Shown: one piece after another, positions 1 through 7,865 of the stretch
Numbering within the stretch: the stretch's first letter is position 1
Layout: each line of letters opens with the position of its first letter
NCBI GenBank assembly: GCA_965206445.1
Contig: CBDBJR010000002.1
Location: 1,736,001 to 1,800,000, forward strand
DNA length: 64,000 bases
Source of the DNA: CBDBJR01 sp965206445
GTDB lineage: Bacteria > Pseudomonadota > Gammaproteobacteria > Arenicellales > Poriferihabitantaceae
Direction: 5' to 3'
Position numbers and translations under genes: made by a program
Notes under the pieces: generated by a model
What the model was told of the DNA's origin: nothing
Databases searched by the model: none
What the model saw: the letters and a program-made list of their open reading frames with translations, nothing else

Positions 1-1033
1 GCTCGTCCATCGTCAAGGCCTGCGGGCCGTCAACCAGCGCTGTCGACGGCTCCGGGTGAAAGTCCGCCAGCACCATGTTGGCCCCGGCAATGATGCCTTG
101 CGCCGTGGCATGGAATAGATCGAGCAATCGGTCGGGGGGTTGGTCGCGGGTGCCGACCGAATGGGACGGGTCGATGCAGACCGGCATGTGGGTTAGCCGC
201 TTGATCACCGGCACATGGCTGAAATCGACCAGATTTCTGTGCGGGTCGCCCATATTGGTTTTCATTCCGCGCAGGCAAAAAATCACTTTTCGATTGCCTT
301 CGCTGGCGAGATATTCGGCCGCGTTGAGGGACTCCTCCAGCGTGATGCCAAACCCGCGTTTGAGCAATACCGGATAGGTCTGCTGCCGGCCGCAGGCTTT
401 CAGCAATTCAAAGTTCTGCGTGTTGCGGGTGCCAACTTGCAGCATCACGCCGGTCGGCTCGCCGGCCTGTTGCAGCGCCTGATCGATCTCCTCGAGGTGC
501 GCATCGTGGGTAATTTCCATCGCAATGACCTTGATCCCATACTTGCCGGCCAGCTCAAATACCCACGGCAGGCAGGCCGCGCCATGCCCCTGGAAAGAAT
601 ACGGATTGGTGCGCGGCTTATAAGCCCCCATGCGGGTGCATTGCAGCCCGACCTCGGCGACGCTGCGCATGATGTGCTCAACGTGCTGCCGGGTATCGAC
701 GGCGCACAGTCCGGCAAACAGGTTGAGCGAATCCTGATTGAAATCAACCCCGTTATAGCGAAAACCATAGGAGCGGCTGTCGCCAACGTGCCGGCCCAGG
801 ACGGCATACGCACGCGACACCTTAACCACGCGCTCGACCCCGCTCAGGTTTTCGATCGCATCGCGATCCAGGGTGGTGGTGTCGCCCAGCAGATAAATCT
901 CCGTCAACGTCTGCTGCGCGCCGCTGACCTGGTGGACTTTGGGCGTGATGCCGGGCCGCTGTTCGAGATAGTGCAAAATAGTGCGCAGTTGCTCGGAATC
1001 GGCGCCGGTTTTCGGGTCAAGTATGACAATCAT
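1..1033 (-). CDS. DAHP synthase-like protein (class I-beta type), C-terminus cut by window edge
   Basis: About 344 residues are visible, starting at an ATG (MIVIL) on the minus strand and running off position 1. The layout matches class I-beta 3-deoxy-7-phosphoheptulonate synthases, which condense PEP and erythrose 4-phosphate in the first shikimate step: a small ferredoxin-like N-terminal domain (about residues 1-95), then the TIM barrel. Barrel motifs present are GAYKPRTNPYSFQG, VLLKRGF and IDPSHSVG. Several family signatures differ: the usual GPCSVE reads GLCAVD, the usual CERG reads CLRG, and the metal-ligand Glu before HPEP appears to be Asp. The metal-ligand Cys and His are kept. It may be a divergent paralogue rather than the housekeeping enzyme. 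The next gene upstream, a rhodanese on the same strand, lies 150 bp away and no functional link is obvious. Confidence 0.8.
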   Translation of the reverse strand, partial: MIVILDPKTGADSEQLRTILHYLEQRPGITPKVHQVSGAQQTLTEIYLLGDTTTLDRDAIENLSGVERVVKVSRAYAVLGRHVGDSRSYGFRYNGVDFNQDSLNLFAGLCAVDTRQHVEHIMRSVAEVGLQCTRMGAYKPRTNPYSFQGHGAACLPWVFELAGKYGIKVIAMEITHDAHLEEIDQALQQAGEPTGVMLQVGTRNTQNFELLKACGRQQTYPVLLKRGFGITLEESLNAAEYLASEGNRKVIFCLRGMKTNMGDPHRNLVDFSHVPVIKRLTHMPVCIDPSHSVGTRDQPPDRLLDLFHATAQGIIAGANMVLADFHPEPSTALVDGPQALTMDE

Positions 1034-1183
1034 CGGATAGTTTTGATTTGCGGCCGCGCAAACACCGGATTGACCGGGCGGCCCCGGGTGGGATGCCATG
1101 CGGCTGATTGAGTGCGGTTTGCCCCGCGATTATAGCCGATCCGGCGCCGGTTCGGGTCGGCTGCGTCGGTGTTCGCTATCGAA

Positions 1184-2020
1184 TCAACCGCCTGCGACCG
1201 GCAATGCGGGGTCGCTGCTCCATTCCGACCATGACCCCGCATACCCGCGGACACGGGGAAACCCCAGGCTGCGCAGCATCGCAAAACTGTGCGCTGAGCG
1301 TTGATGCGTCTGGCAGTGTACGATGATTTCGAGCTCCGGGCGTACGCCGCGCTGTTCGAGCAAGGCCTGCAATTGCGGTCGGCTTTTCAAGCGGCAGCCA
1401 TTGGCGGTATCAATCGTATCGAGCCAATCGAGGTGAACCGAGGAGGGAATGCGACCGCGGCGTTCAGACGCCGACTTAAGCCCGGCGTGCTCGGCCGCCG
1501 AACGGGCATCCAGAATACGGCGCTCGGGGTGGTCAATCGAATCCAGCACATAATGCTTGTCGGCGATGACATCGGGATTACACCCCAGGCGGATTGTCGA
1601 TGGCCGGGTCGGACTGACCGCCTGCTCCACCGCCCTGCCCTGGCTCCAGGCAATCAGCCCGCCGTTGAGCAGCGACACCTGCCGATGCCCGACCGCTTCC
1701 AGCACCCACAGCAGCCGGGCCGCTTTCTGGCCCTGAACGCAGTCGTAGGCAATAACCCACCGGTTCGCATCCAGCCCGACCCGACGCAGCAGGCTTTGCA
1801 AAGCGTCGCGGGCGGGCAGCAGCCCCGGAGCGGGCGGCAGGCCGAGGTTGAGCTGCGCGGCATCGATAAATTGTGCGCCGGGGATATGCGCCTGCCAATA
1901 ATCCTCGCTACCGCCGACGTGCAGCAGCAGGATACCGTGCCGTTCCAGGCCGGCCGGCTCGGCAAGCAACGCCTGTAGCGATTCGCATTCGAGCAAATAA
2001 GGAAGCGTTTTTTCGGGCAT
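1184..2020 (-). CDS. rhdA: thiosulfate sulfurtransferase (two-domain rhodanese, RhdA type)
   Basis: This 278-residue protein has the two tandem rhodanese domains of thiosulfate:cyanide and 3-mercaptopyruvate sulfurtransferases. The N-terminal domain (about 1-140) is catalytically silent, as is usual. The C-terminal domain carries the catalytic Cys near residue 236 in the loop CQTHQRS. From memory, this is close to the CQTHHR loop of Azotobacter RhdA and unlike the CGSGVT loop of mercaptopyruvate transferases, so thiosulfate is the likelier donor. No signal peptide is seen, so it should be cytoplasmic. It is divergent from pyrF with about 127 bp between the two starts, which must hold both promoters. 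The physiological acceptor cannot be told. Confidence 0.85.
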   Translation of the reverse strand: MPEKTLPYLLECESLQALLAEPAGLERHGILLLHVGGSEDYWQAHIPGAQFIDAAQLNLGLPPAPGLLPARDALQSLLRRVGLDANRWVIAYDCVQGQKAARLLWVLEAVGHRQVSLLNGGLIAWSQGRAVEQAVSPTRPSTIRLGCNPDVIADKHYVLDSIDHPERRILDARSAAEHAGLKSASERRGRIPSSVHLDWLDTIDTANGCRLKSRPQLQALLEQRGVRPELEIIVHCQTHQRSAHSFAMLRSLGFPRVRGYAGSWSEWSSDPALPVAGG

Positions 2021-2147
2021 GTGATAAGATGATTAAGCACCCCATCGGATGCAGTTGTGGATGCCGTGAATTCTACTGTCACAGCGGCGAATTGGCCATC
2101 CGTGTGCACCTCGGCATTGTGATTGACGGTATCGATCTGAACGGCCT

Positions 2148-2975
2148 ATGAGCGAGTTTATCTTAAAACTGCGGCGTGCGTGGCAAGTGCAAAACTCGCT
2201 GCTGTGCGTCGGCCTGGATCCGGATTGGAGCAGATTGCCGGCCGGTCTGTCCCGCGACAGCCGCGGCGCCGGCGAATTTTGTCGGCAGATTGTCGATGCG
2301 ACCGCGCCGTTCGTGTGCGCCTTCAAACCGCAGGCGGCGTACTTTTCCGCCCGCGGCGACGAGGCCGGGTTGGAGCAAATCATCGCGTATATACAGCAGC
2401 GATACCCACATATACCGGTTATTCTCGACGCCAAGCGCGGCGATATCGGCGCCACCGCGGCGCTGTACGCGCAAGAGGCGTTTGAACGCTACGGCGCCGA
2501 TGCGGTGACCGTCAACCCGTATCTCGGCGGCGATGCGTTGCAGCCGTTTTTGGATTATGCGCACAAGGGGGTGATTGCCTTGTGCCGCACCTCGAACCCC
2601 GGCAGCGGCGAAGTGCAGCAACTGATGTGCGCCGGGGAAAGCGTCGCCCGGCATGTTGCCCGTCGGGCCGCAGAAAACTGGAATGCCAACGGCAATATGG
2701 GCCTGGTGATGGGGGCGACCTACCCGGACGAGATTGCCGCAGTACGGCGGATTGTGGGCGAGATGCCGCTGCTGATCCCCGGCATCGGCGCCCAGGGCGG
2801 TGAGCTGCGTGCGGCGGTCGAAAACGGTCTGACCGCTGCCGGCAGCGGCCTGCTGATCAACGCCTCGCGCTCGGTTATCTTTGCCGGCAGCGGCGATGAC
2901 TTCGGGCAGCGCGCGGCGGCGGCGGCAAGCGCATTGAAAAACCGCATCAATCGCATCCGCAACGGCCCTGCGTGA
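2148..2975 (+). CDS. pyrF: orotidine 5'-phosphate decarboxylase
   Basis: It decarboxylates OMP to UMP, the last step of de novo pyrimidine synthesis. The 275-residue length and the motif LDAKRGDIGATAALYAQEAF, with the catalytic Lys/Asp network DAKRGD, mark the longer bacterial type 2 OMP decarboxylases rather than the shorter E. coli type. The C-terminal phosphate-binding part is seen as PGIGAQGGEL and NASRSVIFAG. The start at ATG MSEFILKLR is typical. pyrE lies in the same window at about 45 kb, so pyrimidine genes are dispersed, as is usual in gammaproteobacteria. Confidence 0.96.
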   Translation: MSEFILKLRRAWQVQNSLLCVGLDPDWSRLPAGLSRDSRGAGEFCRQIVDATAPFVCAFKPQAAYFSARGDEAGLEQIIAYIQQRYPHIPVILDAKRGDIGATAALYAQEAFERYGADAVTVNPYLGGDALQPFLDYAHKGVIALCRTSNPGSGEVQQLMCAGESVARHVARRAAENWNANGNMGLVMGATYPDEIAAVRRIVGEMPLLIPGIGAQGGELRAAVENGLTAAGSGLLINASRSVIFAGSGDDFGQRAAAAASALKNRINRIRNGPA

Positions 2976-3078
2976 CGGTGTTAAAATAGCCGACCTGTAC
3001 ACGCAATTGATTGGCCGATGGATTGGCGCCGTATCCGGCCTCGGCCACCGACTCCACCCGGTTTGCTGCAATTTTAGT

Positions 3079-4218
3079 ATGCATTACGACACACGCTACC
3101 CCGGCATTGCGGATCTCAAAGCGCGCGCCAGAAAACGCCTGCCGAATTTTGCCTTTGACTATGTCAACGGCGCCATCGACGACGAGCGCGGGAAACAGCG
3201 CAACCGCGAGGCGTTCCATAACCTGCACATGACCCCGCGCTATCTGCGCGATGTGACCACGGTGGATTTGACTGTCTCGCTGTTTGACCGTCAATACGCC
3301 ATGCCGTTTGGCGTGCCGCCGGTAGGCCTGGGCAACATGATATGGCCGGGGTCGGAAACAGCGCTGGCCCAGGCGGCGCAGAAAGCCAATATTCCGTATA
3401 TTCTCAGCACCTTCAGCACCACCGATATGCGGCAGATTGCCGAGCTCGCCGCCGATGTCTGCTGGTTTCAACTGTACGTGCCGCAAACCGTATCGGTGAT
3501 GCAGGATTTAATCGCGCAGGTCAAAAACGCCGGCTTTCACGTACTCGTGGTCACACTCGATATTCCGGTCGGGGCGAAGCGCAACCGTGAGCTGAAAAAC
3601 GGTTTACAACTGCCATTCCGGCTGACCCCGAATATGGTTCACCAGGCGCTCACGCATCCGCTATGGAGCTGGCAGACCCTGCGCCACGGCATGCCGGATT
3701 TTGTCAATGTCGCCAAATACCGCACCCGCGCCGATCAAGCGCTGAGCGAATTCATTACGCAGTTCAATATGAAAGGCGTCACCGCCGAGCGCCTGCGCCT
3801 GATCCGCAAGCTCTGGAGCGGGCCGCTCGTCGTCAAAGGTGTGCAATACCCGCAGGATGCGCTGGAGGCAATGCATATCGGCGTCGACGGCGTGATTATC
3901 TCGAACCACGGTGGCCGCCAACTGGATGCCGCCCCGTCATCGATTGACAGCCTGCGGCAGTTGCCCGACGCCGTGCATCAGAATATGGCGGTGATGATCG
4001 ACAGCGGCATACGCTCCGGTCTGGACGTGGTGCGCAGCAAAGCTCTGGGCGCCCAAATGGCCTTCTCCGGGCGCTCGTGCTTCTATGCCGTTGGCGCCCT
4101 GGGCGGCAACGGTGCCCAACAGGTGGTGGAAATTTATCGCGACGAAATCACCCGCACGCTACAGCAGCTCGGCTGTGTCTCGTTTGCCGCTATGGACGGC
4201 AGCTGGCTGGCGGCATAA
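3079..4218 (+). CDS. FMN-dependent alpha-hydroxyacid dehydrogenase (LldD/glycolate oxidase family)
   Basis: A 379-residue TIM-barrel flavoenzyme of the L-lactate dehydrogenase, glycolate oxidase and mandelate dehydrogenase family. It oxidises a 2-hydroxyacid and passes electrons to quinone, a cytochrome or oxygen. The catalytic His and substrate Arg are seen in ISNHGGRQLD. The FMN phosphate region is IDSGIRSGLDVVRSKALGA, and the N-terminal AFDYVNGAIDDE block is also typical. I chose the internal ATG (MHYDTRYPG) because homologues begin there and the 24 upstream codons look unlike protein. It sits about 100 bp after pyrF on the same strand with no obvious coupling. Lactate is likely, but the substrate cannot be fixed by eye. 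Confidence 0.88.
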   Translation: MHYDTRYPGIADLKARARKRLPNFAFDYVNGAIDDERGKQRNREAFHNLHMTPRYLRDVTTVDLTVSLFDRQYAMPFGVPPVGLGNMIWPGSETALAQAAQKANIPYILSTFSTTDMRQIAELAADVCWFQLYVPQTVSVMQDLIAQVKNAGFHVLVVTLDIPVGAKRNRELKNGLQLPFRLTPNMVHQALTHPLWSWQTLRHGMPDFVNVAKYRTRADQALSEFITQFNMKGVTAERLRLIRKLWSGPLVVKGVQYPQDALEAMHIGVDGVIISNHGGRQLDAAPSSIDSLRQLPDAVHQNMAVMIDSGIRSGLDVVRSKALGAQMAFSGRSCFYAVGALGGNGAQQVVEIYRDEITRTLQQLGCVSFAAMDGSWLAA

Positions 4219-4241
4219 CCCTGCCGCGCGGTTTTGCCGAC

Positions 4242-4475
4242 TCAGCTCGGCACCAATGGCGCCCGTAATGCCAAAGAAACCAGCATACCGAAAGAGACAA
4301 CCAATAAAACCCAGGGGACAAATGCGATTCTCAAGCGCATCAGGCCATATAAAAAAGCCACCGGAGAAATCACGATAATGGCCACTCCCCACCAGATTGA
4401 AGATTCGTTTCTAAACGCAATCACAATCAACCATATCCAGGCAACCCCGGCGAGAATTCCAAGTAATTGTTCCAC
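4242..4475 (-). CDS. small hydrophobic membrane protein, unknown function
   Basis: A 77-residue protein with two or three membrane-spanning stretches (roughly residues 3-20, 27-45 and 53-72) and few charged residues, apart from Arg between the second and third segments. It converges with the hydroxyacid dehydrogenase, 23 bp apart. I recognise no family. The sustained hydrophobic pattern and the position fitting neatly between neighbours support a real gene, but it could be dispensable. Confidence 0.6.
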   Translation of the reverse strand: MEQLLGILAGVAWIWLIVIAFRNESSIWWGVAIIVISPVAFLYGLMRLRIAFVPWVLLVVSFGMLVSLALRAPLVPS

Positions 4476-4856
4476 GATGCACCTTTCTGTTTAACCTGCC
4501 TGGGCGCACTGTAGCACGGTCATACCATGCAATCAAACCCGGGTACGGGTTTGTGAATTCAACCATAGGTGCGCTCACTAAATGATGACAAGGCAGGATG
4601 CGGCAATTATGATTTACCCATCAACCACTGCAAGCGGCCTTATGACCTGCTACCCGCACCGCACCCGGCTCCAAAGATAGCGGATTTTCTACGGGTTGAG
4701 GGCGGGATATACGCACAAAATCATCAGCACTCAATGAGTGCCAATCAGCAATGATTGAATTGAAAAGAGTTGCTTAACCGGGGTGTGACAAGGTGCTTGA
4801 CCATTCCAGTGTCACCGCGCAAGCCCAAAATCGTTTTCGGTGGTCTCTGGTTGACC
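4476..4856. other. gene-poor stretch at the left edge of the helicase/ATPase cassette
   Basis: No convincing reading frame. It holds several small dyads: 4534-4553 (8-bp arms CAAACCCG/CGGGTTTG with a 4-nt loop), 4727-4741 (GCACTCAATGAGTGC) and a 6-bp-arm hairpin just after 4741. None has a following T run, so none is a textbook terminator, although one could end transcription of the leftward cassette. No integrase site, tRNA end or insertion sequence was seen. Confidence 0.5.
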
Positions 4857-7800
4857 TCATTTCTGCTCCTTGAGTATTGTCTTAATATCCTGAAAGTGAG
4901 TCTCGACAAATCTAATGTTTGTATCCAGCTCCCCAAGACACAGCGGAATCTCACACTCATCTGTATTCTTTATTACGTCTTTCAATACCATCATAGCCTC
5001 TTCCTTTTCGTCCAGTTTAACGAATTCTTTGTACCTTGCTGCACACAAGGGACACAAAGCCAAAAATTGTGCTTCATGCTCTGTATGGAAATACTTTTTA
5101 GTAAGTGCCTCTACAGCTTCGAAATAGTATTCCCCATCGCGCTTTCTAAAAGGCATCTTCTCTTTGCATATCTGGCATATCATCTGCCCAGCTTCATTCT
5201 TATATTGATTCCTGAGCCACAAGGCCGGATCGACCGCACTTCTTGTTGTCCGGACACTTCTGTCCCGTTGTTCATAATTCTTGATGGGAGAGTTACCAAG
5301 CTGTTCAGAAAGTTTCTCTCGTCTGCGCTCCGAATTCGAAGAAGATCTCTCGGGGAATGCTGGTTTTTGTTTATTTGCTGACATATTCTCTTTCCATTGC
5401 TGAAACTCTGTCGGATGACGTTTAAGCAGCTCGATATCCTCAGCGGACAAACCGGCTGCTTCCGCGAGTTTGGCAACAAAATTCAGCTTCATCCCGAGTT
5501 GCTGGGCCAGCTTTTCGTCCCGTATGAAGGAGTCAGGGAGATCATCAAGTGTGAGCTCATCCGGTTTTTTCAGGCTTCCATCTGAACACGGCAGCCATGC
5601 TTTTTTTATAAGCAAACATCCAAAATATGATATTTGATCCTCTACGCTGCTGCCCTCATAAGTTTGCCGCGAACACGACTCGACCTCACCGCGAATACAT
5701 GAAGAATGTGGAACGGCAATGTTATTCCAAATGAATTTAATTTTATCCGGTGTTAGTGATGTCAAAGCGAATTCTAACTCTTGAACATAAATATCTGGAT
5801 CAAAACCATCAAGACCTCTCTCATGATTGCTATGACAATCCTCAAGAGTAACATACCCTCCCCACTCTTCTCTCTTCCGGCAAACCCGTACGGAATCCGC
5901 TACCCCTAAATCCTTGAACAGCGATCTAACGGATTCAGAGTATTCAGGGTTGACAAATCCAATAGCGCTGTTCCCAAAGAAGTACAATCTTAACTCATCG
6001 CTTTCGAAATAGAGTTCGCATGGCCTCCGGTAAATAGTCTCTCCATCACCTTGACTCTCTGTGCGCACAAAAGGGGTTTCACGTAGTCGATCCTGGAGGC
6101 GCTTCTTCTTTTCTGGCGAATCCGTGCCGTAGGCTTTTTTAATTTTAAGAATATCGTGTTGGTGTTCTTCAATAGTAACTACTGAATCGTCGTTTGCGTA
6201 TTTTGGAAGAACCATTTTAATGACCTCTTCTACAAGATCTAGCTCGGGAATACCTAAGTCCATTAGAAACTGTCGGGCCTCCTTATGCCGGCAAAACCCG
6301 GACTTCACGACCGGCAGAGAAGTCTCAATGTGACTGCCGTCTGTCAGGTATGCATTTGGTTCTCCATCCTCCCGGAACGGTTTAACTTGTGAACCATTCT
6401 GAAGGCGAATAATTGGCATTGAACGTAGCGGGCCGGGAGGATTCCAACCTCCGTTTCCCGGCTTCCAAAGAGCTTTTAGACCGCCAACATACCCGTACAT
6501 TAAAGTCATCCAGTCATCTGATTGACCTTTTAAGAACGGTTCTGAGAGCTTTTGGACAAATCTCTCAGGTGTAATCTCCTCCACATCAAGCTCATTCATC
6601 AGATACTCTTGCAAATCCCGCGTTCGATCTTGAGTAATTGTCCTTACCAACCATTTCACCTTGCTGCCGGATTGAAACAAAGAACTGAGTTGCTCCTGAC
6701 TGAGGAGATATCTCAAATCCCCACCGCGAGCGAGCTTGACGTTTTTTGCGTCTGCGAAGGTTCCGTCATCCGTTGGAAGCAATTTATGCTCAAGAAAGGC
6801 TGTGCGAACGGATTCGGTTATGGGAAAGAACATGCTTTCTTCAGGAAAATCAACCATTCGGATTGGCATTGATTCGAGTACAGATACCGTCAGCAACCCC
6901 ATCTTTTTTATGTTGATCAACGAATCCACGAGCAGGCTGGCTGTCTCCTCAACGAGGGTTACATTAAAATCATCATCCCTGGGAATAGTATTTCGTGATA
7001 CTGTCGTTCTGTACGGGCCCTGAATGAGAAAGCCAAAGTGAGTTGGCTTTTCTGTTGGGAAATACACCACCAAAGGCGCATCCTTGATACGGGTTATCTG
7101 CTCGGTTTTCTCTTTCGCGTCTGTATCGAGTTTAAAGGCCACTTCGACCTTTCCCGGGTCGTCGTTATTTGGAACGGGAACCAGCTTTTCAAAGACAAGC
7201 CAATTCTCATCCTCAACCTCACCGTTGTTTTGCCCGGTGACGGTCACTTGTCTGCCAGGGGCACGGGGAACCTCTTCACGCAGATAAACGCCGTTTGTTC
7301 CGTCCGGCAGACTGTATTCAATCTCCTTGATTTTTCGGAGAAAAAGAAGGGTTCTGGCGCTCAGGTTGTGCAATCGGTCGGCGATTTCATTGAAAGCTGT
7401 TTCAGCCTTCACCGTCGGCACATCAAAAGGGAAAGAGAAAAGAGTGGTCCAAGAGTCACCGGTCTCTTTGAGTTCAACAGGACAAGGGCGCACATAATGC
7501 TCGATGCGAAAATGTTCATCCCCAGAATGAACCTCTGGAGAGAACGTGTAAGCATAAACCGACTTAAATCCAATTCCAAATTTACCGATCTGGGTTAGGT
7601 CTTCAACCTTCGTACTCTTTCCGATGCCACAAATGCCCTCGACGTCGCGTTCGTCAAAGGGACGGCCATCATGCTTGACTTCAAGCATTTCTTCGGAAAG
7701 CTCAAACAGGATTTTTGTCGCTCTGGCGTCCTCGGCGTTTTGCAGAAGCTCGAAAAGAAAATGCGTCCGGCTTGTATACAATCTACTCAGGTAAGATAGA

Positions 7801-7865
7801 TGATCGATTTCCGTACCGTATTTCAGGATATTATCCTTTCTGATTTGATCATAGTCACTCGGCAT
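4857..7865 (-). CDS. GHKL/HSP90-type ATPase (sacsin-like N-terminus) with C-terminal zinc-binding module
   Basis: A 1002-residue protein with an N-terminal Bergerat-fold ATPase: N box ELLQNAEDA near residues 39-47, DGRPF (66-70) as the G1 box, and GKFGIGFKS (94-102) as the G2 box. This pattern is shared with HSP90, MORC and sacsin-repeat proteins. The long middle region is unrecognised. The C-terminal ~110 residues hold CxxC (about 897/900) and CPLC (about 938/941), an HNH-like treble-clef layout that lacks the usual nuclease histidines. I start at MPSDYDQ because GAGG lies nine bases upstream and the ATG overlaps the helicase stop (ATGCCGAGTGA), implying translational coupling; longer starts would overlap by up to 44 bp. 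Base composition is AT-rich for this window (20 G/C of 60 at 5701-5760), suggesting transfer. Known relatives occur beside helicases in defence islands. The role here is inferred. Confidence 0.85.
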   Translation of the reverse strand: MPSDYDQIRKDNILKYGTEIDHLSYLSRLYTSRTHFLFELLQNAEDARATKILFELSEEMLEVKHDGRPFDERDVEGICGIGKSTKVEDLTQIGKFGIGFKSVYAYTFSPEVHSGDEHFRIEHYVRPCPVELKETGDSWTTLFSFPFDVPTVKAETAFNEIADRLHNLSARTLLFLRKIKEIEYSLPDGTNGVYLREEVPRAPGRQVTVTGQNNGEVEDENWLVFEKLVPVPNNDDPGKVEVAFKLDTDAKEKTEQITRIKDAPLVVYFPTEKPTHFGFLIQGPYRTTVSRNTIPRDDDFNVTLVEETASLLVDSLINIKKMGLLTVSVLESMPIRMVDFPEESMFFPITESVRTAFLEHKLLPTDDGTFADAKNVKLARGGDLRYLLSQEQLSSLFQSGSKVKWLVRTITQDRTRDLQEYLMNELDVEEITPERFVQKLSEPFLKGQSDDWMTLMYGYVGGLKALWKPGNGGWNPPGPLRSMPIIRLQNGSQVKPFREDGEPNAYLTDGSHIETSLPVVKSGFCRHKEARQFLMDLGIPELDLVEEVIKMVLPKYANDDSVVTIEEHQHDILKIKKAYGTDSPEKKKRLQDRLRETPFVRTESQGDGETIYRRPCELYFESDELRLYFFGNSAIGFVNPEYSESVRSLFKDLGVADSVRVCRKREEWGGYVTLEDCHSNHERGLDGFDPDIYVQELEFALTSLTPDKIKFIWNNIAVPHSSCIRGEVESCSRQTYEGSSVEDQISYFGCLLIKKAWLPCSDGSLKKPDELTLDDLPDSFIRDEKLAQQLGMKLNFVAKLAEAAGLSAEDIELLKRHPTEFQQWKENMSANKQKPAFPERSSSNSERRREKLSEQLGNSPIKNYEQRDRSVRTTRSAVDPALWLRNQYKNEAGQMICQICKEKMPFRKRDGEYYFEAVEALTKKYFHTEHEAQFLALCPLCAARYKEFVKLDEKEEAMMVLKDVIKNTDECEIPLCLGELDTNIRFVETHFQDIKTILKEQK

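Noticed and set aside
215..1111. A 298-residue open frame on the plus strand
   Set aside because: It is antisense to the DAHP-synthase-like gene, whose minus-strand translation has clear family motifs; the plus-strand product has none.
4745..4960. A 71-residue minus-strand frame after the ATPase
   Set aside because: It overlaps the ATPase end in another frame and crosses the dyads; no similarity seen, low plausibility.
4770..5381. A 203-residue plus-strand frame
   Set aside because: It is antisense to the C-terminal zinc region of the ATPase and has no family features.
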